From contig QEOQ01000435.1 in assembly GCA_010279815.1 (NCBI GenBank), forward strand, positions 48,073 through 112,072: a DNA stretch of 64,000 bases, read 5' to 3'. Source of the DNA: Brachionus plicatilis. Its lineage: Eukaryota > Rotifera > Eurotatoria > Ploima > Brachionidae. The notes below the pieces were generated by a model. That model made no database searches. It worked only from the letters and a program-made list of their open reading frames with translations, and was not told where the DNA came from. How positions within the stretch are numbered: the stretch's first letter is position 1; every line of letters begins with the position of its first letter. Made by a program: the position numbers and the translations under genes. This document shows positions 29,101-38,223 of this stretch, one piece after another.

Positions 29101-29333
29101 ATTTGAAAGCAACCATTAATTTTAATTTACCACTCTTGTCCACAAAAGAATTCCAAGACAAATTTACAACAACACAAGATGATATTATGTCAACAACTAA
29201 GATAAATAATAAATTATTTGTAAAAGATACAAGTCTTATAGAAGCAATAATTTTTCAAAATAAACGACAAAAAAATGAAAATGATTCATCATATACAAAC
29301 AAAATACTTGCTTATAACAAATTACTAAAATAA
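26097..29333 (+). CDS. Large P-loop protein with GTPase-like motifs (about 1,078 aa)
   Basis: Residues about 400-412 read VLGPSGVGKSYFLF, a Walker A (GxxGxGKS). About 140 residues later comes TIIDTPGRE, matching a DxPG (G3/Walker B) motif. N-terminal to these is a 380-residue region of unknown fold, and after them about 500 helical residues. A guanine-specificity NKxD motif is not evident. The frame starts with TTG at 26097, and the first in-frame ATG lies about 116 codons further on. Either the start is non-ATG, or a frame break or intron connects it to the preceding gene. It could be a dynamin- or septin-type remodeller; this is inference. Confidence 0.7.
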   Translation: MKFNNHTNDENYQPLLNYEVEDNNQISTIKLTYNEVLLKTDSNQTFNVKTNIPDLNIDVLNTIIFGSTTFKVEWKFNNTICNLSIENPADLIDDEKIWYIDSNPKPSHDKLNYIKMNDFNSINSNKLFYLPVKPPNLTLDKPKLAIPSDIIHSKQKNHHFFFLRSLDRKNYESVNPMDTNELPEIYDDNEDAVNIENHNSNKNKLLINQNRRISVPIMDAHYVTELKHNLQALMTDIFNEYKRVKNQKTSKTKLDMLNYVKKIWSKDTNDETISNQYNADKSTIISKIIALEDKRGGMPPKTRSETKKATETAALLLNEGKKCLQVYPGQVNNFRLIINKNTYEWNLFELKDFNKELNINIEQNQKTQVLSDINILTDNLKTMMIETGLSLFMGPEKSMEIQVLGPSGVGKSYFLFNEKTSFVKSVLLSSQSMLENSVICIVFTYMTCLFTSDSIQNSNCLRFYYMVNSNRFEPIDSKTPLKDYSYPFNKYIESSEKIQKGITGCLKGAKYIYKTENNKDSSRGLISYYIITNDSLKTIIDTPGRELPYNLLSKDDDIYFINSVNPFILIQYLIVSLLQTDIGKQSLPPKESIINLAKFNITYNLDERKNFIIYDFLDAVHYLELYSTKTINKLSIKSCKNNAIYTKFLCKNEEFKNHWNNETKNLSFFTKDKLNYMHSDIAQTLYYNSTLFEKYCQDPLNDEVDQKTLYTHLIQSYLNEKYILINKFLQIDNNFKDYCSKTYIEQFMNYKFFGTETIGEFLGWKKITERINRLKITNPDYIIDLFNSPIIVGILLNEEIAVVPKHIKNSEMIIRKFDKFVKVSNTGYFLIEDNKQTSSLIDLLNINNATNKHAGSDHDLWISNFLSIVIHLYCSTQKPQHEYFDTFYNIFNLLIDFYTIKTNNNNKPIQKISIDYMKKYHETPFINELNFHKNRIEHKNTQERTMKTLFLEASKLNSIVKEDLLIPILNFNDFTLIKTDESTLVNLNQTSNRDQIKILSEYLKATINFNLPLLSTKEFQDKFTTTQDDIMSTTKINNKLFVKDTSLIEAIIFQNKRQKNENDSSYTNKILAYNKLLK

Positions 29334-29632
29334 TTACATGATGCGTTAATTTGTATTTGTAATTCATTTTTTTGGTTTTGTCTTTTACGTTTATATTTAT
29401 CCTTGTATTTTTTTGCTATAATAGTTGTTTTCAAGTTATTTAAAACATTATCATAATCATTACACATTACAAATTTATTTTTTTCAATTTCAATAAATAT
29501 ATTAGACCATTTTCTTATAAATTCTAGTGTATAAATATTTTTTAATCTTTTTGTTTGGTCATCAAAAATAAACGTTTTATTTGGTGATGATTGTATAATA
29601 ATGGATAATTTTTCCAATTTACGTAGCCCCAT
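29312..29632 (-). CDS. Small basic hypothetical protein (106 aa)
   Basis: I start it at the ATG at 29632; the frame is open further only from a TTG. The C-terminal part is very basic (KKYKDKYKRKRQNQKNE), as in nucleic-acid-binding or virion-core proteins. It overlaps the 3' end of the preceding gene by 22 nt and the 5' end of the divergent gene by 32 nt. No family recognised. Confidence 0.55.
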   Translation of the reverse strand: MGLRKLEKLSIIIQSSPNKTFIFDDQTKRLKNIYTLEFIRKWSNIFIEIEKNKFVMCNDYDNVLNNLKTTIIAKKYKDKYKRKRQNQKNELQIQINASCNYFSNLL

Positions 29633-30746
29633 AAAGTATCTATACACAATTATACCCAATAAAAACCCACATTTAATTGTTTTACTTAAAAATAAAACAA
29701 GTGTTTCAACAAATAAATTGACTATTTATACCAATAACCTGCGTCCATATTTTTTTTCACGTTTAAACGATTCCTATATAAAATCAACAAATATTACATT
29801 CTCACATTTGACAACCAATGTAAACGAATATATAATTCAACCCACAAGCAAACTTGTTTCAAATTTGTTAGATCAATTACTTTACATATTAAATAATAAA
29901 GACAATCTAAAATTTTTCCACATTCAGTTACCATTGTTTACAAGTCCAATAATAATACATTATTTATCTATTTTAATATTATTGATTGACATTGTTCTAA
30001 TTGATGTGATTATACAAAAACGTAAATCAAATTTAATATTTACAATTGATGAATTTTTTGAAGAATTACACAATGTTTTTCCAAATAACAAATTCCAATT
30101 AAAAATGATACATGAAAAATTTTGTATGTTAAATAGTGAAGTTGCACATGTTGATGAAACAAAATTATCGTTTATTGATGAAACATTACCATCTATATCA
30201 TTATATTATGTAACCGACTATTTCAAATTAACTGATTATTCGTTATTAGAATTGAAAAAAAAAAAAACTGATGAAGACGAAAATGGTTATGTTGATGTTA
30301 AAGATGAATTTGAAATTTTTTTAAATTACCTTTTAACAATTGAAAAAAATTCAACATGTAATACGATTAAAAAAAAAAGAGTAATTCAAATAAAGTTTGA
30401 AAAAAATAAATCATGTGTCGACTACATGACATATTGTGATTTAAATTTGTTGTATAATTATATATGTAAAGGAAATGTAAAATTTGATATTTTTACAATA
30501 AATGATATTGTTTATGCTTTTGTTATCAAAATTTTACAACACAATGAAAGAAATAAATTTGTGTTTTGCAATAACCAATTTATTCAAGTATATGGAATAC
30601 CATTAAATTTGTTGAATAAGTTTCAACCAAAATTGCTTACAAATAACATTTCATTTACACATACATTCAATATAAATAGACTTTTAAATTTGACTATTAG
30701 TAAACCAACAATAACAAGTTTTATTCCAAATGGATCAACGAACTAA
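29601..30746 (+). CDS. Hypothetical protein with a hydrophobic segment (381 aa)
   Basis: Around residues 115-138 lies IIIHYLSILILLIDIVLIDVII, long and hydrophobic enough for a membrane helix or a buried helix. The rest is mixed alpha/beta with no known motif. It starts at the ATG at 29601, overlapping the divergent small gene. Its end overlaps the next gene start by 17 nt in a different frame. Confidence 0.65.
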   Translation: MDNFSNLRSPIKYLYTIIPNKNPHLIVLLKNKTSVSTNKLTIYTNNLRPYFFSRLNDSYIKSTNITFSHLTTNVNEYIIQPTSKLVSNLLDQLLYILNNKDNLKFFHIQLPLFTSPIIIHYLSILILLIDIVLIDVIIQKRKSNLIFTIDEFFEELHNVFPNNKFQLKMIHEKFCMLNSEVAHVDETKLSFIDETLPSISLYYVTDYFKLTDYSLLELKKKKTDEDENGYVDVKDEFEIFLNYLLTIEKNSTCNTIKKKRVIQIKFEKNKSCVDYMTYCDLNLLYNYICKGNVKFDIFTINDIVYAFVIKILQHNERNKFVFCNNQFIQVYGIPLNLLNKFQPKLLTNNISFTHTFNINRLLNLTISKPTITSFIPNGSTN

Positions 30747-31389
30747 TAAAGTATTTAAAACCATATTGATACATTCAGTAAATATAATGAACAAGTTTGA
30801 CAATAATTTAGTGTACAAAACAATTGAAAAAAAGATATTAAAAAATGTAAATTTACAAAACAAAAATCAATATAATGAATTGTTTAGTGATTGTTTTGAC
30901 AAAAATTCTTTTAATTGGATTGAACTTTTCAAAAATTTTGTATTAGCTTCTCCAAATCCATGTTTGAATAAATGTTTATCAATTTTAAACACAAATTACT
31001 ACAATAGAGAACAATTGTCCTTGTGGTTTCATTTTTTTTGTAAAAATTATCATCAAATTCCAAAATATGGTTTTTACCAATTGTATTATATGGATTATAA
31101 TCCAAAAATTATTTATTTTATTGGCATATTTAACAAGAAACCAAATTTTTCAACTTCAATGGAAAAATTCAAAAAAGAAGGTTCATTTCTGGTTGTATTA
31201 CAATACAATTATCCTCAAATATTTGAATGGATATTACAAAAAAATAATATAAAAAAAAAATTGTCATATATAAATAATTTATTATATCTTGATTTTACTT
31301 ATTCGATAAAAGATCGTTTCAATATCGACCATTCAAGTATTTCTGATTATTTTTTTTTGACAAATTTTTGTAATGTAGATTTAATTTAA
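30730..31389 (+). CDS. Hypothetical protein (219 aa)
   Basis: The start ATG at 30730 lies inside the end of the preceding gene. The protein is rich in aromatic residues, Asn and Lys and is probably mostly helical. No motif, signal peptide or membrane helix is visible. It shows no recognisable similarity to other proteins in this window. Confidence 0.65.
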   Translation: MDQRTNKVFKTILIHSVNIMNKFDNNLVYKTIEKKILKNVNLQNKNQYNELFSDCFDKNSFNWIELFKNFVLASPNPCLNKCLSILNTNYYNREQLSLWFHFFCKNYHQIPKYGFYQLYYMDYNPKIIYFIGIFNKKPNFSTSMEKFKKEGSFLVVLQYNYPQIFEWILQKNNIKKKLSYINNLLYLDFTYSIKDRFNIDHSSISDYFFLTNFCNVDLI

Positions 31390-31451
31390 TAAAAAAAAAA
31401 AATTATTATTCATAAAATAAAATGTTTTTGTTTTCTGGTTTTATGTCACCT

Positions 31452-32164
31452 CTACCAGAACCACATGTTGTTTATTCGTTTGTCACATGACTTGTTTAAA
31501 AATTTATCCAATGCCAATAAAACTATGACACCAATTGTTGAAAATGAAAGTACTGTCGTAATCATATTACTTGTAAACATTGATCCAATAAACCCTATTC
31601 TCATTACTCCAAAAATCACTTCGATGACTCCAGCACCCATAGCATACCACCTAATACATGAATCTTTTAAATATGAATAAGCTATAATCAATACACCTGT
31701 AGATATAAAAGAAATAGCTCCCAAAAATCTACTAAAACCTGAAATTATTGCCGAAAAAAAATCAAGAGAATAAATACCAATTGTTCAGGAATTTTTGTCA
31801 ACATGTCAGTTATTTTTTTGATAAAAGGTAAATTTGTAATACCACTAATCATAGAAACACTTAATTGTAACAACGCAGTAGCTATTAAAAAGACCCATGA
31901 TGAAAATGCAACGAGAACCATTATGAATGTTTGAAATGGTCCCGCCCTTGCAACAACATTTTCAATTGGTGTTATCAAATGATCTTTATGAGTTTCTGTG
32001 TTTATGGATCGTGAACTTTGTGTTGTAACAAATAGACTTTTCAATCTGTTTATTAATGATGGTTTATTATTTTGTGAATTTATATTTGGATCTGGTGTAA
32101 CCAAGGTTCGAGATTCATTATCTGTATCCAAATGAAGATTTGGATTTGTACTATTTCTCAACAT
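31452..32164 (-). CDS. Multi-pass membrane protein, frame broken at a T run
   Basis: The frame from the ATG at 32164 encodes a 70-residue polar head, then two hydrophobic segments (FIMVLVAFSSWVFLIATALL and a final QLVFILLIFF), and stops at 31745. The hydrophobic sequence continues without a gap in the -1 frame from 31754 to 31452, adding three more helices (ISFISTGVLIIAYSYL, MGAGVIEVIFGV, VLSFSTIGVIVLLAL). That second frame has no usable ATG. The frames meet at T TTT TTT (31754-31760 on this strand). I treat them as one protein of about 237 residues with four or five membrane spans. Slippage and a homopolymer miscall both fit. Confidence 0.7.
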
Positions 32165-32247
32165 AATGTTGGGTTTTATTTTTGTTTTTTTAATTTTTAA
32201 ATTTATTTATTTAAACTAAATTATGATTTTTTTGTACCTTAAAAATA

Positions 32248-32505
32248 TTAAATTACATTTGTAAAAGGTTTTTTTTTATGAGCATCTGTAATAATCAATC
32301 TATTATTTGGAGAATTATCAAATACTTTTTTGTTCAAAAAGTCACAATTTGTAATTTTGTTTATTGGTTCATCGTAAGCAAATCCAACACATCTTGCTGA
32401 TTTTTTTTTTTGGTTAGGATCTATTGTAATTAATTCGCCTAATCCTTCTTTAATTTCAACTGTTGAATTATTAATTTTTGAACTTGAATACAATTTATCA
32501 GCCAT
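32248..32505 (-). CDS. Small hypothetical protein (85 aa)
   Basis: Starts at the ATG at 32505 (MADKLYSSS); the earlier in-frame ATG would overlap the divergent gene start. The protein is hydrophilic with two cysteines and no recognised motif. Its start is 14 bp from the start of the plus-strand gene, so the two share a promoter region. Confidence 0.6.
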   Translation of the reverse strand: MADKLYSSSKINNSTVEIKEGLGELITIDPNQKKKSARCVGFAYDEPINKITNCDFLNKKVFDNSPNNRLIITDAHKKKPFTNVI

Positions 32506-32519
32506 TTTTTTTAAATAAA

Positions 32520-33065
32520 ATGTTTTTAGCAACAATAACTTTAAAATTAACAGAAATTTTGGATCTATTATATAATGATCAAATTCATTTTGAACATAGA
32601 CATTTTTTTAACCCTCAATATTTTTTATCAAATTGGAAACGTGCGTTTTCTTTGGAAGACTTTCCACAATCAACTTGTAAATTAAGAAATAACCAAATAA
32701 AAATTGAATTTGAAGACTATTATCAAATGTCCAACAATTTACATAATAGTGGAAATTTAAAATTGTGGCAAGTAGCAGATTTTAGATATTACACATGTTT
32801 ATATTTAGGATTAGAATTTGATATTTATTTAAAACAATGTGTTTGTTATCCTCAATCATTAGGTGAATATAATTTGTATAAATTAAATGTTACAATGAAT
32901 AACATTAAAAAATCATGTATTGAAAGATTGACAAAATTTCCTCACGAAATTGATATTCATTCGACAATATTGCATAAAAATTTGAAAATTCAACATATAA
33001 ATATTAACAATCATTTAAATGTTGGAAATAATTTGTCATTAAATATAAATATTAATCAAGAATGA
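32520..33065 (+). CDS. Cys-containing protein, paralog of the 19152-19916 product
   Basis: A 181-residue protein starting at MFLATIT. Its C-terminal half shares a pattern with the 19152-19916 product: CVCYPQSLGEYNLY, a downstream Cys, and a final GNNLSLNININQ. It has no glycine at position 2. Its stop overlaps the kinase-like gene start (ATGA), indicating a tightly coupled pair. A virion-surface or entry-complex role is a possibility only, based on the Cys pattern. Confidence 0.65.
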   Translation: MFLATITLKLTEILDLLYNDQIHFEHRHFFNPQYFLSNWKRAFSLEDFPQSTCKLRNNQIKIEFEDYYQMSNNLHNSGNLKLWQVADFRYYTCLYLGLEFDIYLKQCVCYPQSLGEYNLYKLNVTMNNIKKSCIERLTKFPHEIDIHSTILHKNLKIQHININNHLNVGNNLSLNININQE

Positions 33066-33973
33066 ATTTGATGTGTAAAGATACACATTCTTCCAAAGAT
33101 ATTAACACAATTGCATCCAATTATCAGAATAATTCACAGCATTTTGTTATTTCTACAGAAACTTTTGATGGTTGTTTGTTTACTGTTTTAAAAAAAATAA
33201 GACCGAATACCAATAACATTTTATTTTTGTATGTTAAAAATCAAATATTTATTCCATTGTTATCATTTATTGGAATGGGAGGAGAATCTATTTGTTTTTT
33301 GTCAACAGAAAATATGTGTGTGAAATTTTACAAAAAAAAAATAAAAGACTTGCGTATAGTTGAACGTTTAAAAACACCAGTAGAATCTATAAATGTTGAA
33401 AAATTTTTTTTTTTTTACAATTTTACAAATGGTAGACAATTCGGTATTGGATCTATTGCCGTTTTTGAATTTATGCCAAATATAATTCAATTTGATTTTT
33501 TTGATGATTGTCAACATATGTTGGTAGATAAATTAATATTTACCAAACTTTTAACCGATATGCATTTAGGACTAAAACATTTACATTTTAAAAAAAAACT
33601 AATACATGGAGACATTTATGCAGATAATATAATCTATCGTACAGACAATAATTGTTTTTGTCTAATTGACTTGACAACTTGTTTAATTCCAGAAGATGCA
33701 TCAATAATAGAATATCATATTAATTACACACGTATGCCAATACAAACAATTTTAAATCCATTAAATTGGGGTTTTTTTTTGGATTATTATCAGTTGTGGC
33801 TGTATTGTTTCTATTTGTTAAATAAAAACGATTTGTACTCTTCAAAAGAAGAAGCAATAGATTTTTTTGAAAAAAATCCTAATCATATATTGAACAGATT
33901 GGATAGATTTAAACTGAATTGTGAAGAAGATGCAGATTACATGTTTTCGGAATGTTTTTCTTGTTTTTTTTAA
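33062..33973 (+). CDS. Protein-kinase-like protein
   Basis: A 303-residue protein with kinase landmarks: a glycine-rich loop variant (GMGGES, near residue 76), a conserved Lys (MCVKFY), hinge-like VFEFMP, a catalytic loop LIHGDIYADNIIY (HGDxxxxN), and a DFG-equivalent reading D-L-T. Catalytic Asp, Asn and Lys are present, so activity is plausible despite the unusual DFG. It may phosphorylate virion or host proteins. The start overlaps the preceding stop by 4 nt. Confidence 0.8.
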   Translation: MNLMCKDTHSSKDINTIASNYQNNSQHFVISTETFDGCLFTVLKKIRPNTNNILFLYVKNQIFIPLLSFIGMGGESICFLSTENMCVKFYKKKIKDLRIVERLKTPVESINVEKFFFFYNFTNGRQFGIGSIAVFEFMPNIIQFDFFDDCQHMLVDKLIFTKLLTDMHLGLKHLHFKKKLIHGDIYADNIIYRTDNNCFCLIDLTTCLIPEDASIIEYHINYTRMPIQTILNPLNWGFFLDYYQLWLYCFYLLNKNDLYSSKEEAIDFFEKNPNHILNRLDRFKLNCEEDADYMFSECFSCFF

Positions 33974-34012
33974 ATAATTTTTGTTTAAATAAATATTTAT
34001 TTTAAAAAAAAA

Positions 34013-34792
34013 ATGTCCTTTTCAAATTTTACATCAATTGTTGGAAGATACAATACAACATTTAATTCGTATTACAACACATTTATAAATGATATAATAA
34101 CTAATCTTGACAGAATTTTATCTGATGGGACACGTATTAATGATAATTTGGAAATTGAAGTAAATGAATTGTTAAAATATTTCAAAAATGTGTCGGCTAG
34201 CGATAATCATATGTTTATGATAAAATTCATGGAATATCACTTGTTATTGTCAAAATCCTTTCAATTACCAAGACTACCACAAATGGACACATTGATAAGC
34301 ATTGATATTTTAAAAAATTTACAGCATATTCTTTCTAATGGTTCAAATAATGAAAAGGGATTTGCGTCAAACGAATCAATTTCTGAAATGTCTAGTCAAA
34401 TTAACGAATTGATACATTTTTTTAACACTTCAACAAATTTTAATACGTCAAATTATCTTTCTAATTTTGTAAAATATCACAATATATTATCAATAGTATT
34501 TAGAATGCCTCGTTTGCCTCAAGTAGACAACTTATTAAATTCACTAAATTCATTTGCTGTATCAAATAATTTAAATAACATGATTGATTTTTTACAATCA
34601 ATCAAAGAAGATACACCATTAAATCGTAAAATGGTAATGAATGAGTTTAAAAAATATCTAGTAGATTATCTATTTGGAACAAATGATCAACAAGCAGAAT
34701 TTAATTTCTTTATTGAATCAGACCTACTAAATAAATCAACAAGACTAGTTTTTTTAACATTTATTGCTTCAATTGTTAATACGTTAAATTAA
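34013..34792 (+). CDS. Hypothetical protein with an internal duplication (259 aa)
   Basis: Two halves repeat the same layout: a helix ending NLDRILSDG or NLQHILSNG, then about 45 residues, then YHLLLSKSFQLPRLPQMDTL or YHNILSIVFRMPRLPQVDNL. This is a clear tandem duplication of about 90 residues. A related FQLPYLSFLDSL occurs near the start of the 881-residue protein at 38224-40869, so both may belong to one family. No enzyme motif. Convergent with the next gene, overlapping by 4 nt. Confidence 0.7.
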   Translation: MSFSNFTSIVGRYNTTFNSYYNTFINDIITNLDRILSDGTRINDNLEIEVNELLKYFKNVSASDNHMFMIKFMEYHLLLSKSFQLPRLPQMDTLISIDILKNLQHILSNGSNNEKGFASNESISEMSSQINELIHFFNTSTNFNTSNYLSNFVKYHNILSIVFRMPRLPQVDNLLNSLNSFAVSNNLNNMIDFLQSIKEDTPLNRKMVMNEFKKYLVDYLFGTNDQQAEFNFFIESDLLNKSTRLVFLTFIASIVNTLN

Positions 34793-36600
34793 AATCCTGG
34801 TAAATTTGGTGGCATGTATGGAGGTAATTGTAATTCTGAAGGATTTTGAAATGATTGAGGTTGTTCAACAATAGAACGTAATGAATCAACCAATTGACAA
34901 TACCTAATATCTTCAACATGATTTAATGGAATTGAATTTGATGAATTAAATAGTTCTGTTGAAGAATTTGTATATTCACTCAAATCAACATTTCCAAAGT
35001 CATAAACCCAATTTTCATTTTCAATTCCACGTACTGTTTGTGGCATTGTATCAAACAAATTATTTTCTTCTACTTGAGGGTTTTGTGACAAATTCAAATA
35101 TTCATCAATCGAGTATAATAGTACATGTTTTTGTTTGTCCATTATATATTTTTCACAAGTTAAATAAGAAAAACAAGTGTAAAGGTCTTTAATATCCATT
35201 GAATTTACATCAAATGTCAACTCTTGGTCCAATGATTTTATTATATTTTGTTTGTTTAACCGTAACAAAGTATTTATTGAAGCCCAACATGTTTTTACAA
35301 ATATTGGTAAAATTTCAAGACAAACATTTTTTCCAAACCTTGGTGTATTAGGTATAAATTTAACCGATCCTTCATCATGCACATCATACTCACATTTGCA
35401 AAATTTCAAATATTGCCAACTGTTTGAATTTATTTTCTTGGTAATTGCAGTTTTGTTTATATTACACAACAATTGACGACTAATTTTTATGATAAATGTT
35501 TCAATATTTTCCATTGGCTTTTCTTTAAAATGTCTTCCAATTATTGAACGTATTTTATCTTTTATGTAGTTATCATCAACTTCTGTGCTATCCATCATTT
35601 CCAAAAATGATTGTGAGTTGAATGCATTTATAAAACTAAAATCAATCGTCATATTTTTTCCATAAGATGGTTCCATGTCATTTTGTTTTGGTTCAACTGG
35701 GGAAGTGTCCAGGACATGTGTATGAATTTTCAATACCAATTCACAACACATGCTTGTAAATGCTTGAACAAAATTTATTCTTGATTTATTTTCAAAATGT
35801 TTAAAAAAATTGTTAAACAATTCGTCAATTATAATTGTAAGATTATAATGTGCCTTGTTACTGTTTAATTCATTGTCAACATCTTGTTCAAATTTTTCTT
35901 CATTATTTAAATATTTTGACATTCTTGTCATTGGACCAGATTCCAATTGAATTGATTTGATAGTTACCGCAGATTTGTTTGTCGATACACTTTGTGCTGG
36001 TGAATTTGGTTGATTATATTGTTCATTTATTAGTGGAATTGATGATGAAGTAGATGGTAGTATTGTTGGTAAATGATGAGATGTTGGTTTATTGGACAAA
36101 CTTTGACTCGTACGTTTTTTTTTTGCTTTTCGTTCTTCATAATTACTTTTTCTTTTTGTTAGTTTAGGAACATCTTTTTCGTCAAACAATTCTTCAATAT
36201 TAGTCCATTTTGGTAATTTGTCATTAAAAAATCCAACAATTGTTGATGGTTTACGTATAAGATTTTTAAATTGCTGTTCAAACAATTCGCAACTAATATA
36301 ACCATTTACTATACAATTTTGTATAAATGTAGGACTAAACAATGCTACCTCACACCAATTAGTCCATGTAGTAGCTGTATTAATTATTTCGTTAACTATT
36401 GTTTTATTTGTTGTCAATTGATTAAAATCATTCAAACATGTAAAATTGTATTTGATACCATAAAATCCTGCACCTCCTTCCCAATAAATCCAATGAAATA
36501 AACTTGAAATTGGAAAAAGTGCCTGTCTGTTCATTTTTTTAATTTTTGAAAACAATAATTTTTTTGAAACATCATACTCAAGATTCTTAAACTCTTCCAT
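34789..36600 (-). CDS. Hypothetical protein with proline-rich tail (603 aa)
   Basis: Starts MEEFKNLEYDVSKK, with a TATAAATATA box at 36633-36642. A basic stretch (KRKSNYEERKAKKKR) near residue 150 could be a nuclear localisation signal. It is followed by a Ser/Pro-rich, low-complexity segment and then a long helical region. The C terminus is proline-rich (LPPYMPPNLPGF). A bipartite basic signal plus disordered linker suits a nuclear regulatory or replication protein, but no domain is recognised. Confidence 0.68.
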   Translation of the reverse strand: MEEFKNLEYDVSKKLLFSKIKKMNRQALFPISSLFHWIYWEGGAGFYGIKYNFTCLNDFNQLTTNKTIVNEIINTATTWTNWCEVALFSPTFIQNCIVNGYISCELFEQQFKNLIRKPSTIVGFFNDKLPKWTNIEELFDEKDVPKLTKRKSNYEERKAKKKRTSQSLSNKPTSHHLPTILPSTSSSIPLINEQYNQPNSPAQSVSTNKSAVTIKSIQLESGPMTRMSKYLNNEEKFEQDVDNELNSNKAHYNLTIIIDELFNNFFKHFENKSRINFVQAFTSMCCELVLKIHTHVLDTSPVEPKQNDMEPSYGKNMTIDFSFINAFNSQSFLEMMDSTEVDDNYIKDKIRSIIGRHFKEKPMENIETFIIKISRQLLCNINKTAITKKINSNSWQYLKFCKCEYDVHDEGSVKFIPNTPRFGKNVCLEILPIFVKTCWASINTLLRLNKQNIIKSLDQELTFDVNSMDIKDLYTCFSYLTCEKYIMDKQKHVLLYSIDEYLNLSQNPQVEENNLFDTMPQTVRGIENENWVYDFGNVDLSEYTNSSTELFNSSNSIPLNHVEDIRYCQLVDSLRSIVEQPQSFQNPSELQLPPYMPPNLPGF

Positions 36601-36632
36601 TTTTTATTAAAATATGTATGGAACTAGCAAAC

Positions 36633-36642
36633 TATATTTATA
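36633..36642 (-). promoter_or_regulatory. TATA box (TATAAATATA)
   Basis: Lies 33-42 nt upstream of the ATG at 36600. Confidence 0.65.
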
Positions 36643-36835
36643 GTCTTCATCACACATTATTACCGTTATTAAAATTTTTATATCACATTGTGAAAGCATG
36701 TTAATGTGTCAAAAATTAACCAATAGAATAATTGAATTTTTTTAATTTATAAACTACTTTTTCTAACAAATTTTTACACATGTTAAAAAAAAAAAAAAAA
36801 CTAACCAATAAAAAAATTTATTCAATAGAAAAAGT

Positions 36836-38164
36836 TTAATATTTTTTAAGTTGTTGATTATGCATAACAAGTGTTTCACGCAAATCTTGAACAATAGATT
36901 TGTTACTTTTTATTTCTTCTTCTTCATATGGTTTAGCTATTACATAAATGCGTGCAACATTACATTTTATTGTAAATAGTGCATCTGGATCATTGTCTTC
37001 AGGACGTTGAATTTTTGGCATATCTATTTCAAACAAATACACCAAATTTCTTTTAAATGCATAAAATTTACTAGCCAAATTATGCATAGCCGTTCGTTTA
37101 ATTGAATTTTGATTTGTTTGAATCACTTCATTCCAATTAATGCATGTCAAATCTTTAGATTCGGACAATTGTAATTGTTGATAATTTACCCACAAGTTTA
37201 TAAAGTTATACTTTGTGCTATTATTATTTTCATAAAAACACTTGTAATACTTTACAAAATTTTCAACTTTTAACAAACTACCCAAATCTTGATTTTGATC
37301 TAATGTTGGTAATTTTGAATCTCCGACATAAATTAGTTCTGTTTGTGGTGTTAGATTTAAAAAACATGCATCGTTCTGGTTAATCAAATAACTAGGAAAG
37401 TCACATTTTATAGATCCCAATGACATTAATGATTGTCTTAATCTTGCTTCCATGGATGCCATTGATATAATAATATCAGATGGATTTAATTTAACTGAAT
37501 ATCCATATGTTCCCTTTATCATATTTTTTGGCATTGATGTTTTTTCACCCAGTGTTGTTTCTGGCATTTGAATACTAAAGTCAGCTGTTGCTAATATATA
37601 CAATGTTCGAAGTGGTGAATCATTCTTGTATACAATATATTTTTTTTGTTGTATCGTTTTAATAACTGGTGTATTGGGTATTTTTACAAAGTCTGACAAG
37701 GTAAACAATGTTTTTATTGAAACTTCTTCTATATCTTCAATTTGAATTCCATTATGTTCCATTGCTGTTGCCCATGCCATGTCAGAATTATTTTTACCCT
37801 TCTCTCTTACACAAACAGAAAACATTTTATTAATCACTTTTTGATATATCCATTCTTTATCATCTTTATTCAATTGTTCGTCTTCTTCATATTCGCTATT
37901 ACTACTATCATCACAACCACCACCACCACCACCACCACAAATAGAAGCCAACTGTTTTTTTAAAAATTCAGATGAAATTTTATTTTTTGCACATTCCAAC
38001 ACTTCTCTAAACGTATTGAACACTTTTATGTTTTCAATCAAAATTTTTGATGAATATTCAACTTCAATCAAATTTAATGGAATTTGTATGTTAATCTGTT
38101 GTTTTTTGCAATGTTCTTCAATGGAATCATCCGCCAAAGATGCCTGAGATAGAGACTGTTTCAT
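36836..38164 (-). CDS. Hypothetical protein with a polyglycine tract (442 aa)
   Basis: Residues about 76-82 form a seven-glycine run followed by an acidic segment (SNSEYEEDEQ), encoded by GGT-type repeats. The rest is alpha/beta without known motifs, although DIIISMASMEARLRQSLMSL is a well-formed helix. It is divergent from the 881-residue gene. A TATAAATA box at 38204-38211 lies 40 nt upstream. The size and lack of catalytic features allow a structural role, which is not demonstrated. Confidence 0.68.
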   Translation of the reverse strand: MKQSLSQASLADDSIEEHCKKQQINIQIPLNLIEVEYSSKILIENIKVFNTFREVLECAKNKISSEFLKKQLASICGGGGGGGCDDSSNSEYEEDEQLNKDDKEWIYQKVINKMFSVCVREKGKNNSDMAWATAMEHNGIQIEDIEEVSIKTLFTLSDFVKIPNTPVIKTIQQKKYIVYKNDSPLRTLYILATADFSIQMPETTLGEKTSMPKNMIKGTYGYSVKLNPSDIIISMASMEARLRQSLMSLGSIKCDFPSYLINQNDACFLNLTPQTELIYVGDSKLPTLDQNQDLGSLLKVENFVKYYKCFYENNNSTKYNFINLWVNYQQLQLSESKDLTCINWNEVIQTNQNSIKRTAMHNLASKFYAFKRNLVYLFEIDMPKIQRPEDNDPDALFTIKCNVARIYVIAKPYEEEEIKSNKSIVQDLRETLVMHNQQLKKY

Positions 38165-38203
38165 TTTTAATTTTTTTTTAAATAATAACTTAAATAATAA
38201 AAG

Positions 38204-38211
38204 TATTTATA
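38204..38211 (-). promoter_or_regulatory. TATA box (TATAAATA)
   Basis: Lies 40 nt upstream of the ATG at 38164 in a divergent promoter region of 59 bp. Confidence 0.55.
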
Positions 38212-38223
38212 GTATTTTTAAAA

